From contig JAPOYJ010000067.1 of assembly GCA_026706635.1 (NCBI GenBank), forward strand, positions 1 to 64,000: DNA of 64,000 bases. Direction: 5' to 3'. This document shows positions 33,865 to 44,178 of this stretch, one piece after another. The position numbers and the translations under genes were made by a program. This DNA comes from Gemmatimonadota bacterium. GTDB lineage: Bacteria > Gemmatimonadota > Gemmatimonadetes > Longimicrobiales > Gaopeijiaceae. Position 1 is the stretch's first letter, and each line of letters opens with the position of its first letter. The notes under the pieces were generated by a model. It had not been told where the DNA came from. It worked only from the letters and a program-made list of their open reading frames with translations, and did not search any database.

Positions 33865-34736
33865 TGCGGGGCCTTCGCCGCGCGGGCGTCGCGCACGACC
33901 TGGTCACGCGTCTGCAGGTGCCGGGGCCGCTCGTGGCGGTCGAACTGCGCCCCCCCAGGCTGGGTCTGGACGCCGAGCGGAGCATCGATGTCTGGATCGA
34001 CATGCATCATGCCGTCCAGCGTCTGGCACGCGACGACACCCTCGTGCTCCTCACCGACGACGCGGCGGGATTGGCCGAGGAGGAGAGCCTGGCCCACCTG
34101 AGCGCCAACCTGGGGAGATCGGCCGAGCTGCGAAACGTGCTGCCCTTCCTGACGTGCAACCACCCGCTCGACTACTGTCGCCTCTTCGTGCGCCGTGCCG
34201 CGGAGCTGGGAGTGGCCGGGGTGACGGTGGTCGGAGGGGACCCATCCCCGGAGGTGGAACGTTGCGTTCCCCACGGCAAGGATCTCCGCCAGATGCTAGG
34301 GCTCGAGCAGCCCCGGCTGCCACTGGGCGGGTGGGCGAATCCGAACCGCGACCCCGTCGAGCAGGCCAGATTCGTCGCCGCCCGCGACTTCGCCGCCGAC
34401 TACGTCCTCACCCAGATCGTCTCGCACCATTCGCTTGGCCCGGTGGAGCGCTTTGTCTCGGAGCTCCGCCGCCTGGGAGTGGCCACGCCCGTGGTCTTCG
34501 GCGTCTTCCTCTACCGGAGTCCGAACCCCCGAACTCTCGCCTACCTGGGCCGCTACTTCCCGGTGCCCGTCCGCGAAATCGCGGCGGACTTCGAGGCCGG
34601 GATGAGCGCCCACGAGATCTGCGCCGAGTCGATCCGCAGACTCCGCGATGTGGGTGCCGAAAAGGTGTATCTCAGCAACCTGCCGACGAATAAAGTAAAC
34701 GCCACTTTACAAAATGTAAAGCAGAGGCTACTCTGA
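33864..34736 (+). CDS. Methylenetetrahydrofolate reductase-like protein
   Basis: 290 aa TIM-barrel protein. FLTCNHPLDYCRLFVRRAAELGVAGVTVVGGD looks like the conserved beta/alpha region of MTHFR (LxCxxxxxxxLxxxLxxAxxxGIxNILxLxGD), and VVFGVFLYRSP matches the later PIxxGIxPxxS part. Length fits MetF (~296 aa), but flavin- and folate-contact residues are diverged, so it may act on another one-carbon or C1-carrier substrate. The last ~14 residues (NKVNATLQNVKQRLL) are encoded by the double box of a dispersed element. Starts within the pepP stop (TGATG). Confidence 0.65.
   Translation: MRGLRRAGVAHDLVTRLQVPGPLVAVELRPPRLGLDAERSIDVWIDMHHAVQRLARDDTLVLLTDDAAGLAEEESLAHLSANLGRSAELRNVLPFLTCNHPLDYCRLFVRRAAELGVAGVTVVGGDPSPEVERCVPHGKDLRQMLGLEQPRLPLGGWANPNRDPVEQARFVAARDFAADYVLTQIVSHHSLGPVERFVSELRRLGVATPVVFGVFLYRSPNPRTLAYLGRYFPVPVREIAADFEAGMSAHEICAESIRRLRDVGAEKVYLSNLPTNKVNATLQNVKQRLL
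34694..34732 (+). repeat. Double TGTAAA box inside the MTHFR-like 3' end
   Basis: AGTAAA-CGCCAC-TTTACA, AAA, TGTAAA-GCAGAG-GCTACT. Same 21-bp period as the other copies, with a weaker last half-site. Only traces of the element body follow (GACGGTCCACGG at about 34766-34777). The 127-nt gap to the next frame holds nothing else recognisable. Confidence 0.75.
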
Positions 34737-34863
34737 ATCAGAGCTCCCCGCTGCAGCGACGGTCCACGGATGATCTGGACAGACGGAAGGGGGAACGAGA
34801 GTCGCGGGTCAGCTCGAGGAGCTTGCGGCCGGGGGCAGTCAGAGCACCGGGCTGGGAGACCTG

Positions 34864-35343
34864 ATGCGCCGCAAGGACGCTGCCGGGAATGTCGCCTTCG
34901 AGAACCCCCGGGGGCCGGTTGACGTGGATGCTCATTTCTCATTGGACAAGACTTGCCCTTTGCGCGGCGGGCGGGTGGTCGCGGACCCAACCTGCGGAGT
35001 GCCTGCAGGGGACTCCCTCAACATCCCCGACCTGAACGACGAGTGCGGCATTTGGAGCGACCTCGACGACTTCCGCCTGCAGGTCCTCGAGCACGAGGAG
35101 GAGCACCAGAACAGCCTCAACAAGTGCATCGGGGCCGTGAACACCGACGGCAGGCTGGCGAAGATCGAGGCGATCGTCGGGAAGACGGAGACGGCGGCCG
35201 AAGATTCGGCCAAGACTCTGTGGACCGACGGCGTCCGGAAGGCCCTCCTCCGCGCCGAGGAGACCAACCAGGGCGACGAGTACAGCGCCTCCCCCGGCGG
35301 TCTGCCGGAGCATGTCGAGGACTGGTACCGGCGCTGCCTGTAG
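34864..35343 (+). pseudogene. C-terminal fragment of an HExxH protein behind an IS end
   Basis: The 159-residue frame runs through an IS end (34928-34949) before reaching plausible protein: GDSLNIPDLNDECGIW, FRLQVLEHEEEHQNSL, and a helical C-terminus ending HVEDWYRRCL. HEEEH fits the HExxH zinc-peptidase pattern but no third ligand or family is recognised. Because the frame enters from IS sequence, I read it as the 3' remainder of a gene truncated by insertion. It might still be expressed as a short fusion. Confidence 0.45.
34928..34949. mobile_element. Solo IS end matching the relic at 15.5 kb
   Basis: ATGCTCATTTCTCATTGGACAA (34928-34949) matches 15536-15557 in the same orientation with one mismatch (ATACTC for ATGCTC). 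It marks the left edge of the HExxH fragment. No transposase gene is attached. Confidence 0.55.
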
Positions 35344-35512
35344 CCCGGCTCCCGGGCTGGCAACGGCGGTTTCGGGCGGATGCCGATTTCTGGCCGGATC
35401 CGAGGCCCATAGGGCGACGGAGAGGCCAATACTCGACCTCCCGAGGGTTTGACAAGGTCGGGTGGGAATCGGCGCTTTTGCCGTCGCTCGGTGGAGGCCT
35501 TCGGCTAGGCCG

Positions 35513-36922
35513 CTATCTCCGCTCCGCCATGTCGACCAGCGGCGCGCGGTAGTCGCCCGAGAAGCACGCCGAGCAGTAGGGTCCCCCCTCCTTGACGGCC
35601 TCGAGCATCCCCTCCAGCGAGAGGTATCCGAGCGAGTCCACCCCCAGGCCAGCGGCTATCTCGGGCACCGATGCCGTGGCCCCCAGGAGCTCCTCGCGAG
35701 ACGGCATGTCGATCCCGTAGTAGCAGGGGTAGCGCACCGGGGGGCTGGCCACGCGGAAGTGCACCTCGGCGGCCCCTGCGGCCCGGATGAACTTCACCAG
35801 ACTTGACGACGTGGTGCCGCGCACGATCGAGTCGTCGACCACCACCACGCGCTGACCGTCCAGGACCTCTCGCACCGGGTTGTACTTGATGCGGGCGGCG
35901 AAGTCGCGGTCGGCCTGGGTGGGGCGGATGAAGGTGCGGCCGACGTAGTGGTTCCGAAGCAGTCCGAGCTCGTAGGGGATGCCGCTCTCCTCGCTGTAGC
36001 CGAGCGCGGCCGAGTTGGCGCTGTCGGGGACCGCGATCACGCAGTCGCCCTCGACCGGGTGCTCCCGCGCCAGGGACCGGCCGAGAGAACGTCGCGCACG
36101 GTCGACCGAGACGCCCCAGAGGCTCGAGTCCGGACGGGCGAAGTAGACGAGCTCGAAGACGCACGCCGCCGGCTCCTCGGGGTGGACTCCGTGCAGGCTG
36201 TCGGCCCTGCCCGCGCGAAGGCGGACCAGCTCGCCCGGACGGACGTCGCGCACGAAGTCCGCCCCCATGATGTCGAGGGCGCACGTCTCGCTCGTAACCA
36301 CATGCCCGCCGTCGAGCTCGCCCAGGACAAGCGGCCTGAAGCCGCGGGGATCGCGCACGGCGTACATCACGTCGCCCACGGTGACGACCAGGGCGTACGC
36401 ACCCTCGATGAAGCTGAGCGCGTCGCGCAGCTGCGACTCGATTGTCCGGTGCCGCGAGCGCGCCACCAGGTGCACGATCACCTCCGAATCGGACGAGCTC
36501 CTGAAGATGGCGCCCTCGCCGACGAGCTGGTCGCGCAGCGTGTACGCGTTGGTGATGTTGCCGTTGTGCACGATCGACAGGTCGCCCTCCGCGTACCTCA
36601 CGACCATCGGCTGTGCGTTGACGCGCTGGCCATCGCCCGCGGTCGAGTAGCGCACATGCCCCAGCGCGGTCGAGCCGTCGAGCGAGGCTATGCGCTTCGC
36701 GTCGAAGACGTCCGAGACGAGACCCAGCTCCTTGAAGAGCTTCGTCCGCCCGCCGTTGGTGGCGCAGATCCCCGCCGCCTCCTGTCCCCGGTGCTGAAGG
36801 GCGTAGAGGCCGAGGAAGACGAGCTCCGACGCGCTCTCCACCCCCGTGACCCCCACGATTCCGCACTCCTCGCGGGGACGGTCGTCGAGGAGGGGGAGGT
36901 GCACGTCGGTCGGTTTGGTCAC
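35513..36922 (-). CDS. purF: Amidophosphoribosyltransferase
   Basis: First committed step of purine synthesis: PRPP plus glutamine to phosphoribosylamine. 469 aa. After a short propeptide the catalytic N-terminal Cys is in REECGIVGV; the Ntn glutaminase half has [11 protein letters not shown] and [10 protein letters not shown]. The PRTase half has [15 protein letters not shown]. The GTG start at 36922 overlaps the purL stop (GTGA). It is the last gene of the minus-strand purine operon. Confidence 0.95.
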   Translation of the reverse strand: MTKPTDVHLPLLDDRPREECGIVGVTGVESASELVFLGLYALQHRGQEAAGICATNGGRTKLFKELGLVSDVFDAKRIASLDGSTALGHVRYSTAGDGQRVNAQPMVVRYAEGDLSIVHNGNITNAYTLRDQLVGEGAIFRSSSDSEVIVHLVARSRHRTIESQLRDALSFIEGAYALVVTVGDVMYAVRDPRGFRPLVLGELDGGHVVTSETCALDIMGADFVRDVRPGELVRLRAGRADSLHGVHPEEPAACVFELVYFARPDSSLWGVSVDRARRSLGRSLAREHPVEGDCVIAVPDSANSAALGYSEESGIPYELGLLRNHYVGRTFIRPTQADRDFAARIKYNPVREVLDGQRVVVVDDSIVRGTTSSSLVKFIRAAGAAEVHFRVASPPVRYPCYYGIDMPSREELLGATASVPEIAAGLGVDSLGYLSLEGMLEAVKEGGPYCSACFSGDYRAPLVDMAERR

Positions 36923-39201
36923 GGCTCGTCGTCCATGGCTCTGGGAATTGCGCCGAAGTAGCGGTCGGCGAGAAGGTCGAGCGGCAGCTCGAGGGACTCT
37001 CCCCGAAGGTGGATCCGCAGCGAGGACCGCTCTTCGCCGACCGTGCCGATCGGCGTGCACGGGACCCCGTGCCTCGCGGCGATCTCCCGCACCTCGGCCT
37101 CGTCGGCCGGGCTCGCGCTCACGATCACCCGTCCGTGGTCCTCTCCGAAGAGGAGGGCGGCCGGAGGCAGCGCGTCGTGCAGGTGTAGGGAGGCGCCGAC
37201 CGGCCACCCGGTGCGGGGGCGGCCCAGGCAGCACTCGGCCAGAGTGGCCGCCAGGCCCCCGGTCGCCACGTCGTGCGCCGAGCCGAGCACGCCGCGCGCG
37301 GCCATCGCGGGGAGGCAGCGGGTCAGGGCGCGCTCGGCCTCCAGGTCGACCCTCGGAGGCTCTCCCGCGACGACGCCGTGGAGTGCGTAGAGGTACTCCG
37401 AGCCGCCGAGCTCGCCCCTGTTGTGGCCGAGGAGGAGGATCGCGTCGCCCGGGCGGCGGAAGGAATGGCCGACGACGTTGGCGACGTCCGCGATCGTGCC
37501 GACCATGCCGATGACCGGGGTGGGGTAGACGGCCTTGCCGTCGGTCTCGTTGTAGAAGGAGACGTTGCCCCCGGTGACCGGAGTCTCGAGGTGGGCGCAG
37601 GCGTCGCGGATGCCGAGCACGGCCTCGCGGAACTGATGGCGGATCTCGGCCTTGAGAGGGCTACCGAAGTTGAGGCAGTTGGTGATGGCCAGCGGGGTGG
37701 CCCCGGTGCAGGCCACGTTCCTGGCCGCCTCGACGACCGCGCCCGCCGCGCCGCTTCGCGGATCCAGGTAGCAGTGGCGGCCGTTGCAGTCGGTGGAGGC
37801 CGCCACGCCGAGATCGGTTCCCGGGATCCGGATCAGCCCCGCCGACCCCCCGGGGCGCTCGATCGAGCTGGCGCGCACAGTCGTGTCGTACTGCTCGTAG
37901 ATCCACTGCTTGGAGGCCACGGCGGGGGTGCCGACCACCTCCAGGAAGGCCACCCGGAGATCGTCGCCCGAGAGCTCCCCGTAGCGCGAGATGTCCTGGG
38001 CGCGGAGAGCCCGCACCTCCCCCGACTCCTCGCCCGGGCGCTCGTAGGCCGGGCAGCCCTCGGTCAGCGGCAGCGCCGGTATCTCCGCCACGGGCACGCC
38101 GTCCTCCAGGACCCGGAAGGTCCCCCTGTCGGTGACCTGGCCGATCGTCGCAGCCTCGAGCTCCCACTTCTCGAGTATCTGGCAGGCCGCTTCCTCCCGA
38201 CCCGCTCTGGCGACGACAAGCATCCGTTCCTGCGACTCGGAGAGGAGGATCTCGTACGGCGTCATCGCCTCCGCGCGGACCGGCACCCGCGCGACGTCCA
38301 TCTCGACTCCCGTCCCCGATCGCCCCGCCATCTCGGCGCCGCTCGAGGTCAGCCCCGCGGCGCCCATGTCCTGAATCCCCACGATCTCCCCGCTTGCGAT
38401 CAGCTCGAGCGAAGCCTCCAGGAGGAGCTTCTCGGTGTAGGGGTCGCCTACCTGCACCTGCGGGCGGCTCGCCTCGTCGTCCCCCTCCGAGAGCTCCTCC
38501 GAGGCGAAGGTGGCACCGTGTATTCCGTCTCGCCCGGTGCGTGCGCCCACCGCCATGAGGGTGTTGCCGACCCCCTCGGCGGTGCCCCGGATCAGCTCGT
38601 CGCAGCGCATGATCCCGAGGCACATGGCGTTCACGATCGGGTTCTCCTCGTAGCCCCGGTCGAAGTGGACCTCGCCCCCCATCGACGGGATCCCGACGCA
38701 GTTGCCGTAGTCGCCGACCCCCCTGACGACCCCGGCAAGGAGGTAGCGCACGCGTGCACCCTCCAGATCGCCGAAGTGGAGCGAGTTGAGGGTGGCGACC
38801 GGACGTGCCCCCATCGTGAAGACATCGCGCAGGATCCCGCCCACGCCGGTGGCTGCGCCCTGGTAGGGCTCGACCGCCGATGGGTGGTTGTGAGACTCCA
38901 TCTTGAAGGCGAGGGCCCAGCCGCCGCCGATGTCGATCACGCCAGCGTTCTCGCCCGGCCCCTGAATCACCCATGGGGCGGTGGTCGGGAGCAGCCGCAG
39001 GAGGCGCTTCGAGTTCTTGTAGCCGCAGTGCTCCGACCACATCGCCGAGAAGACGCCCAGCTCGGTGAAGGTCGGCTCCCGCCCCATTATCTCCACGATG
39101 AGCTCGTACTCCGATGGCGAGAGGCCGTGGTCCTCCACCAGCTCCGGAGTGATCGGGGGGTCGCCGGGCCGGGGCCGGGGAGCGCCGTTGGCCCTGCTCA
39201 T
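36919..39201 (-). CDS. purL: Phosphoribosylformylglycinamidine synthase subunit PurL
   Basis: FGAM synthase large subunit, small-type (760 aa), which requires PurQ and PurS as separate proteins; both are encoded upstream. Recognisable parts are [40 protein letters not shown], the [17 protein letters not shown] motif and [20 protein letters not shown]. The start overlaps the purQ stop by 4 nt. Confidence 0.95.
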   Translation of the reverse strand: MSRANGAPRPRPGDPPITPELVEDHGLSPSEYELIVEIMGREPTFTELGVFSAMWSEHCGYKNSKRLLRLLPTTAPWVIQGPGENAGVIDIGGGWALAFKMESHNHPSAVEPYQGAATGVGGILRDVFTMGARPVATLNSLHFGDLEGARVRYLLAGVVRGVGDYGNCVGIPSMGGEVHFDRGYEENPIVNAMCLGIMRCDELIRGTAEGVGNTLMAVGARTGRDGIHGATFASEELSEGDDEASRPQVQVGDPYTEKLLLEASLELIASGEIVGIQDMGAAGLTSSGAEMAGRSGTGVEMDVARVPVRAEAMTPYEILLSESQERMLVVARAGREEAACQILEKWELEAATIGQVTDRGTFRVLEDGVPVAEIPALPLTEGCPAYERPGEESGEVRALRAQDISRYGELSGDDLRVAFLEVVGTPAVASKQWIYEQYDTTVRASSIERPGGSAGLIRIPGTDLGVAASTDCNGRHCYLDPRSGAAGAVVEAARNVACTGATPLAITNCLNFGSPLKAEIRHQFREAVLGIRDACAHLETPVTGGNVSFYNETDGKAVYPTPVIGMVGTIADVANVVGHSFRRPGDAILLLGHNRGELGGSEYLYALHGVVAGEPPRVDLEAERALTRCLPAMAARGVLGSAHDVATGGLAATLAECCLGRPRTGWPVGASLHLHDALPPAALLFGEDHGRVIVSASPADEAEVREIAARHGVPCTPIGTVGEERSSLRIHLRGESLELPLDLLADRYFGAIPRAMDDEP

Positions 39202-39944
39202 CGGGCGGTCCCCGCAAGCGCCCTGCCCTCCGCTGCCGCCATCTGGGCCGGAGTGCGCTGGTGGACCGAATCGACGAGCGACTCGAAGAGGGGAAGTCCG
39301 TCCTGCGAGCCCAGCGCCAGATCGATGGCGCGGTCGGGGTGCGGCATCAGCCCGAGCACGTTGCCGCCCTCGTTCACAATGCCGGCGATTCGGTTCAGCG
39401 AGCCGTTCGGGTTGGCCTCCTCGGTCGACTCGCCCTCCGCGTCCGAGTAGCGGAAGAGGACGCGTCCCTCGGACTCCAGCTCCTCCAGGGCGCCGCGGTC
39501 GGCATAGTAGTTGCCGTCGGCGTGTGCCAGCGGCATCCGGATGACCTGCCCCTCGCGGTAGCGGCTGGTGAAGGGCGTGTCGGAGCGCTCCACCCGGAGT
39601 GCGCAGTCGTGCGACTGGAAGCGGAGCGAGCGGTTCCTGAGCAGCGCTCCCGGGAGCAGCCCCGCCTCGCAGAGGATCTGGAAGCCGTTGCAGATCCCGA
39701 CCACGAGCCTCCCGGCGCGGGCGAACTCGACGACCGGCGTCATTATCGGGCTGAAGCGGGCGATCGCGCCTGGGCGCAGGTAGTCGCCGTGGGCGAAGCC
39801 CCCCGGGACGATCACAGCGTCGGTGCCCCCGAGCGAGATCTCGCGATGCCAGACCGGAACCGCCGTCGCCCCGGCCGCCTCGACCGAACGGTGGCAGTCC
39901 TGGTCGCAGTTGGAGCCCGGGAAGGTGATGACCGCTATCCTCAC
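39198..39944 (-). CDS. purQ: Phosphoribosylformylglycinamidine synthase subunit PurQ
   Basis: Class I glutamine amidotransferase subunit delivering ammonia to PurL. 248 aa. [15 protein letters not shown] at the N-terminus, nucleophile Cys in [20 protein letters not shown], and the His/Glu of [14 protein letters not shown] 39944 overlaps the purS stop (GTGA). Confidence 0.95.
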   Translation of the reverse strand: MRIAVITFPGSNCDQDCHRSVEAAGATAVPVWHREISLGGTDAVIVPGGFAHGDYLRPGAIARFSPIMTPVVEFARAGRLVVGICNGFQILCEAGLLPGALLRNRSLRFQSHDCALRVERSDTPFTSRYREGQVIRMPLAHADGNYYADRGALEELESEGRVLFRYSDAEGESTEEANPNGSLNRIAGIVNEGGNVLGLMPHPDRAIDLALGSQDGLPLFESLVDSVHQRTPAQMAAAEGRALAGTAR

Positions 39945-40198
39945 GCCTCCCCCCTGACCGTGACGGTGAAGTCCTCGGTGACCGGATTCGCCAGGAGCCT
40001 GCGGCACGACTCCTCGACGCGGGCCGCGGCGGTGGCGGCGGAGTCGGCTGCGACCTCCAGGTAGATGGCCTTGCCCACGCGCACCTCCGCGACCTCGTCG
40101 TAGCCGAGCGAAGCGAGCGCGTGGTGGATGGCGCCGCCCTCGGGGTCCAGCAGGCCCGGGCGCGGGGTGACCAGGACCTCGACTCTGAATCGGCTCAA
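39941..40198 (-). CDS. purS: Phosphoribosylformylglycinamidine synthase subunit PurS
   Basis: Small bridging subunit of the FGAM synthase complex. 85 aa, usual size. The [18 protein letters not shown] start and [11 protein letters not shown] segment match the family. Overlaps purQ by 4 nt; 12 nt separate it from pssA. Confidence 0.93.
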   Translation of the reverse strand: MSRFRVEVLVTPRPGLLDPEGGAIHHALASLGYDEVAEVRVGKAIYLEVAADSAATAAARVEESCRRLLANPVTEDFTVTVRGEA

Positions 40199-40210
40199 GA
40201 AGCGCTCTCC

Positions 40211-41062
40211 TTACCGGTCGTGCAACTTTACTTCGCGGGTGAGCTCGTGGTAGTCCAGCTCGCGCGGCTCGACCTCGGCGCCGGCCGGATCCAGGAGCGG
40301 ATCGCGCTCCGGGAGACGCTCCGTCAGGCCGAGAGCGACCGATCGGCCGAGCCCCCAGAGGGTGTAGGCGACGAGCGCCGGAAAGAACCAGTACGCCGGT
40401 ATCGCGAGTGCGGGGACGACGCTCGCGCAGACGAGGACGGTGCGCACCACGCCCCGGCGGGTCGTCAGATCGATGCTCGGCACTTTGGCGTAGGGGATGT
40501 GGCTCAGCATCAGGATTGAGGCGATGACCATGGCGATCACCATGATCTGCGACCACGGCAGCATCCCAAGGTACGACTCGAAGGCGGGTGTCTGCGAGAG
40601 GGGGTAGTGCGTGGCCAGCATCATCGCTGCCGCCGGGGTCGGCAGTCCGTGGAAGTGACGCTTGGCCTCGCCCCCCTGCTCGACGTTGAAGCGGGCGAGC
40701 CGCACGACGACCGCCGCGAGGTAGACGAAGCCAATCACCCAGCTCCACCCCCCGTCGGAAAAGTAGAGGAGCACCATGATCAGCGCGGGCGCCACACCGA
40801 ACGACACCGCGTCGGCGAGGGAGTCCATCTCGGCCCCGAAGGCCGATCCGGTGCGGGTGAAGCGGGCCACCCGGCCGTCGAGCAGGTCGAGGGTGGCGGC
40901 GAAGACGACGAACCACGCCGCCCAGAGGAAGTCCCCCCTGAGCGCCGCCACGACCGCGTACATGCCGAAGAAGAGGTTTCCCATCGTGAAGGCCGACGGG
41001 AGGATGATGACGCCCCGCCGGAGTCGACCCTTCCCGGCCGCCCTGCGGCGCGCCGGTCTCAC
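40211..41062 (-). CDS. pssA: CDP-diacylglycerol-serine O-phosphatidyltransferase
   Basis: Makes phosphatidylserine from CDP-DAG. 283 aa membrane protein with the CDP-alcohol phosphotransferase motif D-G-x2-A-R-x8-G-x3-D-x3-D: visible as LLDGRVARFTRTGSAFGAEM followed by DSLAD. About seven hydrophobic segments follow. It overlaps psd by 4 nt; psd decarboxylates its product. The N-terminus (RPARRRAAGKGRLRRG) is strongly basic. Confidence 0.93.
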   Translation of the reverse strand: MRPARRRAAGKGRLRRGVIILPSAFTMGNLFFGMYAVVAALRGDFLWAAWFVVFAATLDLLDGRVARFTRTGSAFGAEMDSLADAVSFGVAPALIMVLLYFSDGGWSWVIGFVYLAAVVVRLARFNVEQGGEAKRHFHGLPTPAAAMMLATHYPLSQTPAFESYLGMLPWSQIMVIAMVIASILMLSHIPYAKVPSIDLTTRRGVVRTVLVCASVVPALAIPAYWFFPALVAYTLWGLGRSVALGLTERLPERDPLLDPAGAEVEPRELDYHELTREVKLHDR

Positions 41063-41745
41063 GGGCTCTCACCTCTGAATGCTCCGACCGGTGCCAGCGC
41101 GACCGGCGTCGCGCCTCCGCGCACCCGATCGCCCACGCAAACCGTCACCCGCCAATCCCTCGGCACGATCAGCTCCACGCGCGAGCCGAAGCGGATGAGA
41201 CCGATCCGCTCGCCCTTCTCCACGCGGTCGCCGCCCCGGGGGTAGGTGACGATCCGCCTCGCCACCAGCCCCGCGATCTGGCGCACCTCGATCGGCCCGG
41301 CGTCGGTCTCCGACCCGAGCGATGCCTGCTCGTTGACACGGCCCGCCTCCGGGTGCCACGCAGCCAGGTAGCGGCCCGGCCGGTAGCTGTACTCCGTCAC
41401 CCGTCCCGCCATGGGGGCTCTCTGCACATGCACGTCGAAGATGCTCAGGAAGATCGATATTCTGGTCGCCGCCCGCCCGGCCGATCCCCCGACCGGCTCC
41501 CCGGCTGGTTCTACCCCGACGACCTTGCCGTCCGCAGGCGCCACGACGACGCCGGGATCGGCGGGCGAGCTCCGCTCGGGGTCGCGAAAGAAGTACGCTA
41601 CGAAGAGTGCGAGCGCCAGCGAAAGGGCGGGCACTGCGCTCTGGAGGCCCCAGCCCCCGCGGTGCGCCCAGAGCAGCGCCGCGGCAGCCGCTAGGACGCA
41701 GACGAGGACGAAGGGGATCCCCTCGCGCGCCAGCGGAAGCCTCAC
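41059..41745 (-). CDS. psd: Phosphatidylserine decarboxylase
   Basis: Converts phosphatidylserine to phosphatidylethanolamine. 228 aa, the short membrane-anchored form: N-terminal hydrophobic hairpin (FVLVCVLAAAAALLW; LSLALALFVAYFF), FRDPERSSPADPGVVVAPADG, VHVQRAPMAG, and the self-cleavage site in IRFGSRVEL (Gly-Ser giving the pyruvoyl group). GTG 41745 overlaps the purC stop (GTGA). Confidence 0.93.
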   Translation of the reverse strand: MRLPLAREGIPFVLVCVLAAAAALLWAHRGGWGLQSAVPALSLALALFVAYFFRDPERSSPADPGVVVAPADGKVVGVEPAGEPVGGSAGRAATRISIFLSIFDVHVQRAPMAGRVTEYSYRPGRYLAAWHPEAGRVNEQASLGSETDAGPIEVRQIAGLVARRIVTYPRGGDRVEKGERIGLIRFGSRVELIVPRDWRVTVCVGDRVRGGATPVALAPVGAFRGESP

Positions 41746-42734
41746 GACGCTCCGCTTGGCACGGGGGAGAAGCTCGGCGGCTCGAAGTCGTCGATCGAGA
41801 CTCCGGTCAGTCGCTCGAAGAGCTCGCGGTAGCGCTCCGAGGTGGCGGAGACGACCTCGGGGGGCAGCCTTGGGGGAGGGTAGCGCTTCTCCCATCCACC
41901 GAGACCCTCCAGGAAGTCGCGAAGCGGCTGCTTGTCGAGCGAGGGCTGGCCGCGGCCCTCCCGGTAGAGCTCGCGGGGCCAGAAGCGCGAGGAGTCCGGA
42001 GTCAGCACCTCGTCGATCAGGATCACCTCGCCACCCTCGGCCAATCCAAATTCGAATTTTGTATCGGCCAAGATGATCCCGGCCTCGGCCGCAGCCTCCC
42101 GTCCGATGTCGTAGATCGCCTGCGAGCGCTCGCGGAGCTCGTCGGCGAGACCGGACCCGATTAGCCCGCGTGCCTCTCGGAAGGGAATGTTCCGGTCGTG
42201 GCCGCCACGCGCCTTCGTCGCCGGCGAGAATAGCGGGCGGGGCAGAAGGCCGCTCTCGACCAGCCCCCGCGGCAGCGGCTCGCCTGCGAGGGTGCCGCTC
42301 CTCCTGTACTCCGCCCACGCCGAACCCGCCAGGTAGCCCCTCACCACGCACTCGACCGCGATCGGGTCGGCCCGGCGCACCAGCGTCGCCCGGCCCTCCC
42401 AGGCCGTGCGGCATCCGGCGAGCTCGGGCGCCGCGCGGACTATCTCGTCGGCGCGCACCGAGACGAGGTGGTGCGGCACGTCGCCCAGGTGCGCGCTCAG
42501 CCACCACGCGGTGATCTGCGTCAGGATGCGGCCCTTCTCCGGCACCGGCTCGGCCATCACGACGTCGAAGGCGCTCACCCGGTCGCTTGCGACGATCAGC
42601 AAGTGTTGGTGGCCGCCCTCCCCGGCTGCGTCCGGCACCTCGTAGAGCTCCCGGACCTTGCCGCTGGCGACGAGCGGCAGCGGCAGCGTCCCCCCCTCCG
42701 CCCCCGGCGCACCTTCGGGCTGGCTGCCCCTCAA
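41742..42734 (-). CDS. purC: Phosphoribosylaminoimidazole-succinocarboxamide synthase
   Basis: SAICAR synthetase, joining CAIR and aspartate with ATP. 330 aa, the longer eukaryote/plant-like version. SGKVRELYEV near the N-terminus, VASDRVSAFDVVMAEPVPEKG, VECVVRGYLAGSAW and DTKFEFGL, VLTPDSSRFWP are diagnostic. TTG 42734 overlaps the purB stop (TTGA), which decides the start. Confidence 0.94.
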   Translation of the reverse strand: MRGSQPEGAPGAEGGTLPLPLVASGKVRELYEVPDAAGEGGHQHLLIVASDRVSAFDVVMAEPVPEKGRILTQITAWWLSAHLGDVPHHLVSVRADEIVRAAPELAGCRTAWEGRATLVRRADPIAVECVVRGYLAGSAWAEYRRSGTLAGEPLPRGLVESGLLPRPLFSPATKARGGHDRNIPFREARGLIGSGLADELRERSQAIYDIGREAAAEAGIILADTKFEFGLAEGGEVILIDEVLTPDSSRFWPRELYREGRGQPSLDKQPLRDFLEGLGGWEKRYPPPRLPPEVVSATSERYRELFERLTGVSIDDFEPPSFSPVPSGAS

Positions 42735-44176
42735 ACGCGCACCTCCGCCCCGGCCGCACCCGACCGCGCCGGGTAGCGCTCCAGCACCGGCGCCACGCTG
42801 CGGGCGAGGAAGGCGCGCACCTGCCAGCCCGCGCGCCCGGTCAGCGCAGCCGGTTCGGCGAGCGCTTCGAGCTGGGCCTGGGTGATGTCGAGCCCCTCGT
42901 CGCCCGCAACCATCTCGAAGAGGCTGCCCAGCTCTCCGGCGGCGATCCGCCGGGCCGCCTCCAGCGAGTGCCGCCGGATCCGCTCGTGTGCGGCCTGCCG
43001 GTCGCCGCCTTCGCGGGCCGCCGTGTGCATCATGGCGGCCTCCATCGCCATGAAGGGCAGGTGCTCGTCCAGGTTGGCCGACACGACGGCCTCGTTCACC
43101 CGGAGCCCGGCGGCGACGTTCGCCGCAAGCAGGAGGACCGCGTCGGTCGCCATGTAGGCGTCCGGAATCGCGATGCGCCGGTTGGCCGAGTCGTCGAGGG
43201 TGCGCTCCAGCCACTGCGTCGCGGCCGTTTGCGCCGGTCCGGCCGAGAGCGCCATGACGTGTCGGGCGAGGGCGCAGATCCGCTCGGAGCGCATGGGGTT
43301 CCGCTTGTAGGGCATCGCCGACGACCCGACCTGCTCCTCCTCGAAGGGCTCCTCCACCTCGCGCAGGTGCGAGAGCAGCCGGATGTCGTGGGCCATCTTC
43401 GAGCAGGAGGAGGCCACCCCGGCGAGCGTCGCCATGAGCGCCTGGTCGACCTTGCGCGGGTACGTCTGTCCGCTTACCGGGTAGCACTCGTCGAACCCCA
43501 GGCGGGTGCACACCGCCCTCTCGAGCGCGTCGACCTTCCCGTGGTCGCCCGCAAAGAGCTGGAGGAAGGAGGCCTGGGTGCCCGTCGTGCCCCGCACGCC
43601 ACGCATCTTGAGCGCCTGGAGCCGGTGCTCGATCTCGTCGAGGTCGATCAGCAGATCCTGAATCCAGAGGGTGGCTCGCTTCCCGACCGTGGTCGGCTGG
43701 GCGGGCTGAAAGTGCGTGTAGGCCAGCGTAGCCACCTCACCGTGCTCCTCGGCGAATGCGGCCAGGGCGCGGACCGCCTGGACGACCCGGTCCCGCACCA
43801 GAGTCATCGCCTCGCGATGCTGGATCAGGTCGGCGTTGTCGCCTACGAAGGCGCTGGTGGCGCCCAGGTGGATGATTCCCCGCGCGGCGGGCGCGGCGTC
43901 GCCGAAGAGGCGTATGTGCGCCATGACGTCGTGACGGAAGCGCCGCTCGTAGTCGGCAGCAGCCTCCAGGTCGATATCGTCCAGATGCGCGCGCATCTGC
44001 TCCGTTGCCTCGGCGGGGATCTCCAGCCCCAGCTCGCGCTGCGCCTCCGCGAGCGCCAGCCAGAGACGCCTCCAGGTGCCGAAGCGAAATGCCGGGGAGA
44101 AGATCCGCTCCATCGTCCGAGAGGAGTAGCGCTCGGAGAGCGGGTGTCGATAGCGGTCGGCCGAGCTCGTCGCCAC
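42731..44176 (-). CDS. purB: Adenylosuccinate lyase
   Basis: Cleaves SAICAR and adenylosuccinate. 481 aa, fumarase/aspartase superfamily. The signature GSSAMPYKRNPMRSERI contains the catalytic loop; YTHFQPAQPTTVGKRA and GTQASFLQLFAGD are also typical of the longer ASL group. GTG start at 44176, 2 nt after the degP stop. Confidence 0.93.
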   Translation of the reverse strand: MATSSADRYRHPLSERYSSRTMERIFSPAFRFGTWRRLWLALAEAQRELGLEIPAEATEQMRAHLDDIDLEAAADYERRFRHDVMAHIRLFGDAAPAARGIIHLGATSAFVGDNADLIQHREAMTLVRDRVVQAVRALAAFAEEHGEVATLAYTHFQPAQPTTVGKRATLWIQDLLIDLDEIEHRLQALKMRGVRGTTGTQASFLQLFAGDHGKVDALERAVCTRLGFDECYPVSGQTYPRKVDQALMATLAGVASSCSKMAHDIRLLSHLREVEEPFEEEQVGSSAMPYKRNPMRSERICALARHVMALSAGPAQTAATQWLERTLDDSANRRIAIPDAYMATDAVLLLAANVAAGLRVNEAVVSANLDEHLPFMAMEAAMMHTAAREGGDRQAAHERIRRHSLEAARRIAAGELGSLFEMVAGDEGLDITQAQLEALAEPAALTGRAGWQVRAFLARSVAPVLERYPARSGAAGAEVRV

Positions 44177-44178
44177 TC

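Noticed and set aside
37273-39450. 725-residue + strand frame
   Set aside because: Antisense of purL/purQ; the GC-rich third codon position of the real gene keeps the opposite frame open.
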